This document shows, piece by piece, positions 1 to 5,098 of a stretch of 5,793 nucleotides of DNA. The notes under the pieces were generated by a model. It saw only the letters and a list, made by a program, of their open reading frames with translations. It made no database searches and was not told the DNA's origin. The translations under genes and the position numbers were made by a program. Position 1 is the first letter of the stretch; every line of letters begins with the position of its first letter. This DNA is from Clostridiales bacterium UBA1381 (GTDB lineage Bacteria; Bacillota; Clostridia; UBA1381), in the NCBI GenBank assembly GCA_002305435.1, contig DBQZ01000067.1:5188-10980 (forward strand), given 5' to 3'.

Positions 1-743
1 CGGACATAGCCGGCATGGACGGTATCGGCACATAAAAGGAAAGAGCTTTGAGTAAGCGAACCGCCGGTCTTGTGGATGCTGACGGCCGCCATATCCGCTC
101 CTGCCGCCATGGCAGATACGGGAAGATCCTCGCCGAAATAAAAATGCGTGCCGTGCGCCTCGTCAACAAGTACAAGCATACCGTGCTCGTGGGCAAGCTT
201 TACTATTGAGCGAAGATCCGAGCAGATGCCGTAATAGGTGGGATTATTTACAAGAACCGCCTTAGCATCGGGGTTTTCCTCTATAGCACGGCGTACATCC
301 TCAAGCTTCATTCCAAGCGGTATGCCGAGCCGTTTGTTTACTCCGGGATTTACGTATACCGGTACGGCTCCGCAGACGACGAGGGCGTTTATTGCGCTGC
401 GGTGGACGTTTCGGGGCATTATGATCTTTTCGCCACGCTTGCAGGAGGCCATTATCATTGCCTGCACGGAAGCGGTGGTGCCGTTTACGATAAAAAATGC
501 GCTTCCCGCCCCGAAGGCTTCCGCTGTCAATATCTCCGCCTGGCGGATAACGCCGGTGGGATGGCAGAGGTTATCGAGCGGTTTCATTGAATTTACATCG
601 ACTTTCAGGCAATCCTTGCCGAGAAAGTCACGCAGCTCCTTATTTCCGCGGCCGCCTTTGTGACCGGGAACGTCAAGCTGGACGACACGGTTCTTTTTAT
701 GGCGAAGCAGCGCCTCGTATATAGGCGCATTTGACTGATCCAT
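1..743 (-). CDS. Orn/Lys/Arg decarboxylase family protein (arginine/lysine/ornithine decarboxylase, SpeA-like), N-terminal 247 codons; continues past the left edge
   Basis: PLP-dependent fold-type I decarboxylase of basic amino acids, cytosolic, expected to feed polyamine synthesis. The visible 247 residues hold the start of the major domain: DVPGHKGG at 24-31, HPTG at 61-64 (substrate/PLP face), NGTTASVQAM at 87-96 (phosphate-binding region), DEAHG at 194-198 (Asp pairs with the PLP pyridine nitrogen), and SIHKTGGSLTQSS at 222-234, where Lys225 should form the Schiff base. There is no N-terminal wing domain, so this is the short Gram-positive type (about 480-490 residues in the family, from general knowledge) and not the long E. 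coli inducible type. The start is fixed by AGGAGG eight bases upstream (752-757). It follows speD by 12 bases, and speD's stop codon lies in this Shine-Dalgarno, so the two are probably translationally coupled. Substrate (arginine, lysine or ornithine) cannot be told from this part; arginine is favoured by context. Confidence 0.9.
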   Translation of the reverse strand, partial: MDQSNAPIYEALLRHKKNRVVQLDVPGHKGGRGNKELRDFLGKDCLKVDVNSMKPLDNLCHPTGVIRQAEILTAEAFGAGSAFFIVNGTTASVQAMIMASCKRGEKIIMPRNVHRSAINALVVCGAVPVYVNPGVNKRLGIPLGMKLEDVRRAIEENPDAKAVLVNNPTYYGICSDLRSIVKLAHEHGMLVLVDEAHGTHFYFGEDLPVSAMAAGADMAAVSIHKTGGSLTQSSFLLCADTVHAGYV

Positions 744-751
744 TAAGATCG

Positions 752-758
752 CCTCCTA
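752..758 (-). promoter_or_regulatory. Ribosome binding site of the decarboxylase overlapping the speD stop codon
   Basis: On the minus strand the speD stop TAG (758-756) shares its last two bases with the first two of AGGAGG (757-752), which stands eight bases before the decarboxylase ATG. A ribosome finishing speD therefore stops on top of the next gene's Shine-Dalgarno, a common way to couple translation of consecutive genes. The coupling is inferred; the overlap is directly visible. Confidence 0.85.
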
Positions 759-1571
759 AATATGGGAATATACGTTCATACCGCTGAATATCTCTATCAT
801 TTCCTGACGGAGCTGATCTGTGATAAGCAGTCTTTTCTGTGGCGGCAGTTCATAAACGTCGGTATTAAAGAGATAGTTTTGCAGCTCTATTTCTTTTATA
901 AGCATCTTTGTGTGGAAGATGTTTGACTGATATACATTAACGTCTATAGCATCGTACTTTGTAAGCGTATCAAGCGATATATAATCCTGTATGGATTTAA
1001 TATCGTGGTCGATGAAATATTTCTTCCCCTGCATATCTCTTGTAAAGCCACGCACACGGTAATCTATGGTTATTATATCCGAGTCAAAGCTGCCGATTAG
1101 AAAATCGAGGGCGTTTAGCGGGGAGATTGTGCCGCAGGTGGAAACGTCTATATCCACACGGAAGGTGGATATTGCGTTGTCCGGATGATATTCCGGGAAA
1201 GTGTGCACTGTAACGTGGCTTTTATCCAGATGCGCATGGACGGTTTCATGCTGCAGCGGGGGAAGCTTGCCGTGATTGCAGGAGGGGTCTATCGACTCCT
1301 CTGAAAGCTCTTTTTCCGCTATCAAGATATTTACCGAAGCGCCCTGAGGTTCATAATCCTGCTTTGATATATTAAGCACCGTAGCCCCGATCATTTCGGT
1401 GACGGAGCAGAGTATCTTTGTGAGACGTTCGGAATTATACTGCCCGTCTATATAGGCGATATAATCCTGCTGCTCACGTTCGGTTTTGGCGTAGCAAACA
1501 TCATAAATGCTGAAGCTGAGCGTTTTTGTAAGATTGTTGAATCCGTAGAGGGTGATTTTATTATTGCCCAT
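756..1571 (-). CDS. speD: S-adenosylmethionine decarboxylase proenzyme (SpeD, bacterial long type)
   Basis: Decarboxylates S-adenosylmethionine to give the aminopropyl donor for spermidine synthesis. The proenzyme cleaves itself to make a covalent pyruvoyl cofactor. With the start chosen here the protein has 271 residues, close to the 264 of E. coli SpeD. The self-cleavage motif LDKSHVTVHTFPE is at 115-127, with Ser118 becoming the pyruvoyl group. STCGTISP at 144-151 holds Cys146, matching the E. coli catalytic Cys140. IDYRVRGFTRD (169-179), YFIDHDIKSIQ (185-195) and DVNVYQSNIFHTKML (210-224) are conserved E. coli-type blocks, so this is not the short 120-residue Bacillus/archaeal form. An in-frame ATG at 1620-1622 would add 17 residues, but it overlaps the start of transcription predicted from the promoter at 1623-1651 and the added residues are not family-like. 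The chosen ATG has GAAAGG about ten bases upstream. It is the first gene of an operon with the downstream decarboxylase. Confidence 0.96.
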   Translation of the reverse strand: MGNNKITLYGFNNLTKTLSFSIYDVCYAKTEREQQDYIAYIDGQYNSERLTKILCSVTEMIGATVLNISKQDYEPQGASVNILIAEKELSEESIDPSCNHGKLPPLQHETVHAHLDKSHVTVHTFPEYHPDNAISTFRVDIDVSTCGTISPLNALDFLIGSFDSDIITIDYRVRGFTRDMQGKKYFIDHDIKSIQDYISLDTLTKYDAIDVNVYQSNIFHTKMLIKEIELQNYLFNTDVYELPPQKRLLITDQLRQEMIEIFSGMNVYSHI

Positions 1572-1622
1572 CGAATCACGACCTTTCTCACAGGGAACAC
1601 CTGTGCAAACTAATACCAGCAT

Positions 1623-1651
1623 ATTATATCACATAAAATCTGTGTTTGCAA
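1623..1651 (-). promoter_or_regulatory. Sigma-A-type promoter of the speD operon
   Basis: On the minus strand, TTGCAA (1651-1646) and TATAAT (1628-1623) are separated by exactly 17 bases, with TGA directly before the -10 giving an extended -10 element. Transcription should start near 1616, leaving a leader of about 45 bases before the speD ATG at 1571. This places the upstream in-frame ATG at 1622 outside the transcript. No operator-like repeat is seen around it. Confidence 0.8.
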
Positions 1652-1690
1652 TCAGTTTTGCGAAAAATCGGAAAAATTTTTGTGTAAAGA

Positions 1691-1731
1691 AAAAGACGGC
1701 AACTCTCCAAAAGGAGAAGAAGCCGTCTTTT
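1691..1731 (-). terminator. Intrinsic terminator of the feo operon
   Basis: A 10-bp perfect stem (AAAAGACGGC at 1691-1700 with GCCGTCTTTT at 1722-1731) encloses a second 5-bp hairpin (TCTCC at 1704-1708, GGAGA at 1713-1717, AAAA loop). On the minus strand the outer stem closes with a long T-rich tail (TTTTTCTTT). On the plus strand the tail is only four Ts followed by GAGGGGG, and no plus-strand gene needs it. It lies 22 bases after the last feo gene and about 40 bases before the spe -35, so it insulates the two minus-strand operons. Confidence 0.85.
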
Positions 1732-1753
1732 GAGGGGGCAGAGTTAACAACCC

Positions 1754-1903
1754 TTAATGCTTATGGCATTTCCCTGATAAGGCGCAGTGTGAACACCCGC
1801 CTCCGCAGGAACTTTTCCCTTCTTTTTTGTTTTTTATCAAGCTGCGTACTACCAGCGCCACCACTGCACAGAGCAGAAGTGTTATTATAACAGTAGCAAA
1901 CAT
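1754..1903 (-). CDS. FeoB-associated Cys-rich membrane protein (49 aa)
   Basis: A 49-residue protein, the last gene of the feo operon. Residues 2-23 form one hydrophobic membrane helix, followed by a basic stretch (KNKKEGK, 24-30) that should face the cytosol, and a short tail SSCGGGCSHCALSGKCHKH (31-49) with four cysteines (33, 37, 40, 46) and three histidines (39, 47, 49), which could bind a metal. This matches the small 'FeoB-associated Cys-rich membrane protein' family found after feoB in many Firmicutes; its role is unproven and an accessory or iron-chaperone role is inference. The start is supported by GAGG eight bases before the ATG, and the gene begins 12 bases after the feoB stop. 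Most bacteria with FeoC have a different small protein here; no FeoC-type winged helix is visible. Confidence 0.87.
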   Translation of the reverse strand: MFATVIITLLLCAVVALVVRSLIKNKKEGKSSCGGGCSHCALSGKCHKH

Positions 1904-1915
1904 AAACTGCACCTC

Positions 1916-4378
1916 TTATGCTTTCATTGCTCTTGAATTTATAGTCAGCTTGTCGCTTTCCTTATACGGTCTTACCAAGAGGTATATAAGAGCGATAACG
2001 ATCGCTATTGCAACTACAGTGCCTATACCGAAATGACCTGTAAACAGCGAGCCTATCTGATAAATGCACAGCGAAATTGCATATGCAAATATTGTCTGAT
2101 AGCCTATAGCGAAACACGTCCACTTAGCATTGTTCATTTCCCGCTTGATAGCGCCCATAGCGGCAAAGCACGGTGCGCACAGAAGGTTGAATACCAGGAA
2201 CGAGTATGCTGCAAGACCTGTGAAGCTCGAAGCCATCATACCCCAGAATTCTACGCCGTCCTCTGCAACCTCGCCGAAGCCGTAGAGGATACCGAACGTA
2301 CCAACAACGTTTTCTTTGGCGATAAGTCCTGTAATAGCTGCAACTGTTGCCTTCCAGTCGCCCCAGCCCAAAGGAGCGAATATAGGAGCGATAACGCTGC
2401 CGATGCTTGCAAGAACAGAGTTGTTCAGATCTTCTACCATACCGAAGCTGCCGTCCTCGAAGCCGAAGCCCTGCAGGAACCAGAGAAGTATGGAGGAAAG
2501 AAGAATTATAGTTCCGGCCTTCTTAATAAATGACCAGCCGCGCTCCCACATGCTGCGCAGAACCGTACCAACTGTAGGCCAGTGGTATGCCGGAAGCTCC
2601 ATAACGAAGGGGGCGGGGTCTCCGGCGAACATCTTTGTTTTCTTAAGGATGATACCCGAAACGATTATCGCTGCGATACCAACGAAGTAGGCGCTTGGAG
2701 CAACCCACCATGCGCCGTCAAACAACGCTCCGGAGATAAGGGCAATTATCGGAAGCTTTGCGCCGCACGGGATGAATGTCGTTGTCATGATAGTCATTCG
2801 TCTGTCACGTTCATTCTCTATGGTTCTTGAAGCCATAACTCCGGGAACGCCGCAGCCTGTACCGATAAGAATAGGTATGAATGATTTACCAGAAAGACCG
2901 AATTTCCTGAATATACGGTCCATTATAAATGCGATTCTTGCCATATATCCGCAGGATTCGAGGAATGCCAGGAATATGAACAGGACAAGCATCTGGGGAA
3001 CGAAGCCGAGTACAGCTCCAACACCGCCTACTATACCGTCAAGGATAAGGCCGTTCAGCCAATCGGAAGTGCCAAGGGCTGTGAGAGCGCTTTCAACAGC
3101 CACCGGTATACCCGGTACCCATACGCCGAAGTCGGCAGGGTCAGGCTCTTCTGCTGCCAAAGCCGCCTCGAAGTCGCTGGAAGCAACCGGTATTACCTCT
3201 TCTATTTCGCCGTCTTCGTTTTCAACTTCAGCCTCGGCTGTGACTGCTGCTGTTTCTGCAAGGAAGGCAGATATAACAGCCTCGTCCGGCTCTTCAGCCT
3301 CAAGCGTCTCGCCGATAGCGGTTGTATCTATGCCGGCTGAATCGGCAGCCTCAAGGAAAGATTCTATCTTAAGCTGCTCTGTATCATATTCGCCGACTGC
3401 TTCTTCATACTGCGACTTGCCGATGCTGAGCAGGTGGAAGCCGTCTCCGAAAAGACCGTCGTTCGCCCAGTCGGTAGCCCATGTTCCGACCGTTGTTACA
3501 GAAACATAGTATACGATAAACATTACGACCGCAAATATAGGCAGTGCCAGCCAGCGGTTTGTTACGACGCGGTCGATTTTGTCGGAAACAGAGAGCTTTC
3601 CGGCGTGTTTCTTCTTGTAACAGTCTTTAATAATAGAAGCGATATATGTATATCTCTCATTTGTGATAATGCTTTCTGTATCATCGTCCATAGCAGCTTC
3701 CGCTTTTTCAATAACGTCGGAAACGTTGGGGATAGATGAGAGCAGATCTCCTATCTTGTCGTCACGCTCGAACAGCTTTACGGCATAAAACCTCTTCTGT
3801 TCCTCGGGAACATCTATTCTTGAGGCTATTTCATCAAGATATTCTTCAACCTCTTTAGAGAATGAATGTGCATAACCGCTTACAGCTTTCTGCTTTGCAA
3901 GATGAACCGCTTTTTCGGCGGCTTCCTTGATGCCTGTGCCCTTTAATGCCGAAATCGGCATTGCCTGACAGCCGAGCTTTTTGCCCAGTTTGTCAAAATT
4001 TATAACGTCGCCGTTTTTGTTAACAACGTCCATCATGTTTACGGCCATAACCATCGGTATCCCAAGCTCAGCCAGCTGTGTGGTGAGGTAGAGGTTTCTC
4101 TCAAGGTTTGTTCCGTCTACTATGTTGATTATCGCATCGGGACGCTCGTTGATAAGGTAATTACGTGCTACAACCTCTTCCAATGTATAAGGTGAAAGCG
4201 AGTAAATACCCGGAAGGTCCATTATTGCTACATCTTTATTGCCTTTTAGCTTACCTTCCTTCTTTTCTACAGTAACGCCCGGCCAGTTTCCGACGAACTG
4301 GTTGGAACCGGTGAGGGCGTTGAACATCGTTGTTTTTCCGGAGTTGGGGTTTCCGGCCAACGCAATCTTAATTGCCAT
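1916..4378 (-). CDS. feoB: Ferrous iron transport protein B (FeoB), 820 aa, with an acidic loop insertion
   Basis: Inner-membrane Fe(II) permease with a cytosolic GTPase. G1 is GNPNSGKTT at 9-17 (Asn12 corresponds to the Asn linked to potassium-stimulated hydrolysis in streptococcal FeoB). G2 Thr36 lies in NWPGVTVE, G3 DLPG is at 54-57, G4 NMMD at 114-117 and G5 SALKG at 143-147. A helical GDI-like region follows (about 170-270), then membrane segment 1 (about 276-296). The first Gate motif is GTGCGVPGVMASRT at 506-519 with Cys509, preceded by the typical LESCGYMARIAFIMDR (473-488). The second Gate region has CAPCFAAMGAIKRE at 734-747 with Cys734 and Cys737. The last membrane helix is near 783-802. 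The protein is longer than E. coli FeoB (773) because of an acidic stretch at about 323-418 in the loop after membrane segment 1. A GGGAGG site lies about ten bases before the ATG. The gene starts 76 bases after feoA2, a gap holding a hairpin and an operator-like repeat. Confidence 0.98.
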   Translation of the reverse strand: MAIKIALAGNPNSGKTTMFNALTGSNQFVGNWPGVTVEKKEGKLKGNKDVAIMDLPGIYSLSPYTLEEVVARNYLINERPDAIINIVDGTNLERNLYLTTQLAELGIPMVMAVNMMDVVNKNGDVINFDKLGKKLGCQAMPISALKGTGIKEAAEKAVHLAKQKAVSGYAHSFSKEVEEYLDEIASRIDVPEEQKRFYAVKLFERDDKIGDLLSSIPNVSDVIEKAEAAMDDDTESIITNERYTYIASIIKDCYKKKHAGKLSVSDKIDRVVTNRWLALPIFAVVMFIVYYVSVTTVGTWATDWANDGLFGDGFHLLSIGKSQYEEAVGEYDTEQLKIESFLEAADSAGIDTTAIGETLEAEEPDEAVISAFLAETAAVTAEAEVENEDGEIEEVIPVASSDFEAALAAEEPDPADFGVWVPGIPVAVESALTALGTSDWLNGLILDGIVGGVGAVLGFVPQMLVLFIFLAFLESCGYMARIAFIMDRIFRKFGLSGKSFIPILIGTGCGVPGVMASRTIENERDRRMTIMTTTFIPCGAKLPIIALISGALFDGAWWVAPSAYFVGIAAIIVSGIILKKTKMFAGDPAPFVMELPAYHWPTVGTVLRSMWERGWSFIKKAGTIILLSSILLWFLQGFGFEDGSFGMVEDLNNSVLASIGSVIAPIFAPLGWGDWKATVAAITGLIAKENVVGTFGILYGFGEVAEDGVEFWGMMASSFTGLAAYSFLVFNLLCAPCFAAMGAIKREMNNAKWTCFAIGYQTIFAYAISLCIYQIGSLFTGHFGIGTVVAIAIVIALIYLLVRPYKESDKLTINSRAMKA
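3125..3412 (-). other. Acidic Ala/Glu-rich insertion inside FeoB (residues about 323-418)
   Basis: Between membrane segment 1 and the first Gate region there are roughly 96 residues with about 30 Asp/Glu and a single Lys. The stretch looks soluble and partly helical and contains AEEPD twice (361-365 and 409-413). By topology it should lie outside the membrane. The reading frame is open throughout and both flanks are normal FeoB, so it is an in-frame insertion and not a frameshift. Related insertions may exist in other Clostridia FeoB proteins; E. coli FeoB has only a short loop here. Boundaries are approximate. Confidence 0.7.
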
Positions 4379-4401
4379 TTTTCTTCTTCCTCCCGCTATA
4401 A

Positions 4402-4423
4402 GTGGTTAGAAAACGCTAACCAC
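4402..4423. promoter_or_regulatory. Perfect inverted repeat upstream of feoB, likely operator (copy 4)
   Basis: GTGGTTAG, six bases (AAAACG on the plus strand), then CTAACCAC: 8-bp perfect arms. The core GGTTAG-N6-CTAACC is the same as in the repeat at 4961-4978 next to the feo promoter, which points to a protein binding site more than an RNA structure. It is not followed by a T-run in either direction that would make it a good terminator. It lies just upstream of the feoB ribosome binding site. A weak promoter-like pair (TTGTGG and TTATAG about 18 bases apart on the minus strand) brackets it, but this is poor evidence for an internal promoter. Confidence 0.6.
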
Positions 4424-4428
4424 AATTT

Positions 4429-4455
4429 AAAAAAATTCAGGAAGCACAGCTTCCT
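4429..4455 (-). terminator. Terminator-like hairpin between feoA2 and feoB (possible attenuator)
   Basis: On the minus strand AGGAAGC-TGT-GCTTCCT (7-bp stem, 3-base loop, 4455-4439) is followed after three bases by seven Ts (4435-4429). The arm begins at the first base of the feoA2 stop region (TAA at 4457-4455). This has the form of a modest intrinsic terminator inside the operon, so it may lower feoB expression relative to feoA1 and feoA2, or stabilise the upstream transcript. The stem is short, with four of seven pairs G-C, so partial readthrough is likely. Confidence 0.55.
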
Positions 4456-4676
4456 TATTCAACCTCAATCATTTCGGCATCTGCTTTCCTTATGGACAGC
4501 TCATATCCGCGAACTGTGACTTCTACCGGATCACCAAGCGGTGCGAGCTTGCGCACGTAGATTTTGGTGCCCTTGGTAATACCCATATCCATGATACGAC
4601 GCTTTACAGCGCCCGTACCTGAGAGCTTTGCCACTGACACGGTTTCGCCGACGTTTACGTTTTTGAGTGTTCTCAT
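4455..4676 (-). CDS. feoA: FeoA domain protein, second copy (73 aa, canonical type)
   Basis: Small cytosolic SH3-like protein that works with FeoB in Fe(II) uptake, probably by contacting its cytosolic domain. It carries the canonical FeoA pattern: an N-terminal NVNVGETVSVAKL strand region, RRIMDMGITKGTKIYV at 28-43, and the signature APLGDPVEVTVRGYELSIRK at 46-65. Its 73 residues are close to E. coli FeoA (75). An upstream in-frame ATG at 4727 would add 17 residues overlapping feoA1 and unlike the family. The ATG at 4676 has purine-rich AAGGAAGGAAAGG just before it and starts 17 bases after the end of feoA1. It is the more E. coli-like of the two copies. Confidence 0.94.
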   Translation of the reverse strand: MRTLKNVNVGETVSVAKLSGTGAVKRRIMDMGITKGTKIYVRKLAPLGDPVEVTVRGYELSIRKADAEMIEVE

Positions 4677-4692
4677 GATTCCTTTCCTTCCT

Positions 4693-4905
4693 TCAGACCA
4701 TAATTCGGTTAGCCATAGCTCGGTCAATCGCTACTCTTGCATCTTTTATAGTAACGATCATATTGCCTGCAATTTCTGAGACTACAGACACCTCGCTGCC
4801 TTCGACAAAGCCGAGATTTTCCAGGAATTTCCGGGTTTTATCGTTACCATTGATTTTTACTACCCTTTTGCTCTCACCAATGTTCAGCATAGATAACGGC
4901 ATCAT
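4693..4905 (-). CDS. feoA: FeoA domain protein, first copy (70 aa, divergent type)
   Basis: First gene of the feo operon, another small SH3-like FeoA protein. The pattern is NIGESKRVVKINGND (8-22), FLENLGFVEGSEVSVVSE (27-44), then GNMIVTIKDARVAIDRAMANRIMV (47-70). It lacks the APLGDPxE-RGYELSLRK block of the canonical copy and instead has the RVAIDRAMANRI end typical of the second FeoA family member in many Firmicutes feo operons. The two copies are clearly diverged, so this is an old duplication with probably separate roles. AAGGAGG stands five bases before ATG at 4905 and eight before the next codon, also ATG, at 4902; either could be the start, and the second has the better spacing. Confidence 0.93.
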   Translation of the reverse strand: MMPLSMLNIGESKRVVKINGNDKTRKFLENLGFVEGSEVSVVSEIAGNMIVTIKDARVAIDRAMANRIMV

Positions 4906-4927
4906 TATATCCTCCTTGCAAAATCCT

Positions 4928-4943
4928 TGTAGCCATTGCTAAC
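4928..4943. promoter_or_regulatory. Degenerate operator-like repeat in the feo leader (copy 3)
   Basis: On the minus strand GTTAG-CAATGG-CTACA: one perfect half-site and one with three of five bases matching the GTTAG-N6-CTAAC pattern. It lies within the transcribed leader, just upstream of the feoA1 ribosome binding site. On its own it would not be called; it is listed because three better copies of the same pattern are nearby. Confidence 0.35.
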
Positions 4944-4960
4944 TGGCACGGTTAAAAAAT

Positions 4961-4978
4961 GGTTAGACTTTCCTAACC
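4961..4978. promoter_or_regulatory. Operator-like inverted repeat at the feo transcription start (copy 2)
   Basis: GGTTAG, six bases, CTAACC: perfect 6-bp arms, centred about 12 bases downstream of the predicted feo transcription start (near 4981). The half-sites are the same as those in DtxR/IdeR boxes (GGTTAG/CTAACC), but here they are spaced six apart, where the IdeR consensus places them almost touching. Half-site centres of GTTAG and CTAAC are 11 bp apart, one helical turn, fitting a single winged-helix dimer. A bound protein would block the start of feo transcription. Confidence 0.65.
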
Positions 4979-4987
4979 TGCAGATAT

Positions 4988-5016
4988 AGTTTACCACAGC
5001 TAACTTTATTTGTCAA
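4988..5016 (-). promoter_or_regulatory. Sigma-A-type promoter of the feo operon
   Basis: On the minus strand TTGACA (5016-5011) and TAAACT (4993-4988) are separated by 17 bases, with TGG before the -10 giving an extended -10 match. The start of transcription should be near 4981, with a leader of about 75 bases to feoA1. The -35 is perfect and the -10 is weaker. The operator-like repeat at 4989-5004 covers the -10. Confidence 0.72.
4989..5004. promoter_or_regulatory. Operator-like repeat over the feo -10 box (copy 1)
   Basis: On the minus strand GTTAG-CTGTGG-TAAAC, one mismatch or so from the GTTAG-N6-CTAAC pattern shared with 4961-4978 and 4402-4423. The right half-site forms part of the -10 (TAAACT), so binding would directly exclude RNA polymerase. 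Its centre is 27 bp from that of copy 2. Confidence 0.5.
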
Positions 5017-5034
5017 GATTTTTTTATAAAGAAA

Positions 5035-5063
5035 TTGACTTTTTTTTGAATAGCTGATATAAT
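5035..5063 (+). promoter_or_regulatory. Sigma-A-type promoter of lepA
   Basis: TTGACT (5035-5040) and TATAAT (5058-5063) with a 17-base spacer and TGA before the -10 (extended -10), so close to consensus. Transcription should start near 5070, giving a leader of about 30 bases. It is divergent to the feo promoter, with the two -35 boxes only 18 bases apart. The feo operator copies lie more than 30 bp upstream, so lepA is probably constitutive. Confidence 0.85.
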
Positions 5064-5098
5064 AGCGGTAGCCGTTATTTTGAAAGGAACGAAATTTA

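Noticed and set aside
238..663. Plus-strand open frame of 141 codons
   Set aside because: It is antisense to the PLP-dependent decarboxylase, which has clear motifs along the whole stretch.
1572..1622. 17-residue N-terminal extension of SpeD from ATG at 1622
   Set aside because: The ATG abuts the -10 box and would lie upstream of the predicted transcription start. The extra residues do not resemble SpeD, and the internal ATG gives the E. coli-like spacing to Ser118 and Cys146.
2033..2533. Plus-strand open frame with many cysteines (166 codons)
   Set aside because: The cysteines come from the complement of feoB membrane-helix codons; there is no start signal and feoB is unambiguous here.
3125..3412. 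Frameshift or foreign gene fused into feoB
   Set aside because: The frame is open and continuous and both flanks are normal FeoB. The composition matches a low-complexity acidic loop, not a misread frame.
2772..3509. Long plus-strand open frame (245 codons) opposite feoB
   Set aside because: It lies wholly within feoB on the other strand. Its Ser/Ala/Pro-rich sequence mirrors the feoB codons for the acidic insertion, and it has no recognisable domain and no ribosome binding site.
4677..4727. 17-residue N-terminal extension of the second FeoA
   Set aside because: It would overlap feoA1 and has no family similarity, while the internal ATG at 4676 has a purine-rich ribosome binding site and gives the usual FeoA length.
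4906..4980. Possible riboswitch in the feo leader
   Set aside because: The leader is only about 75 bases, is largely taken up by operator-like repeats, and shows no conserved riboswitch core that I can recognise.
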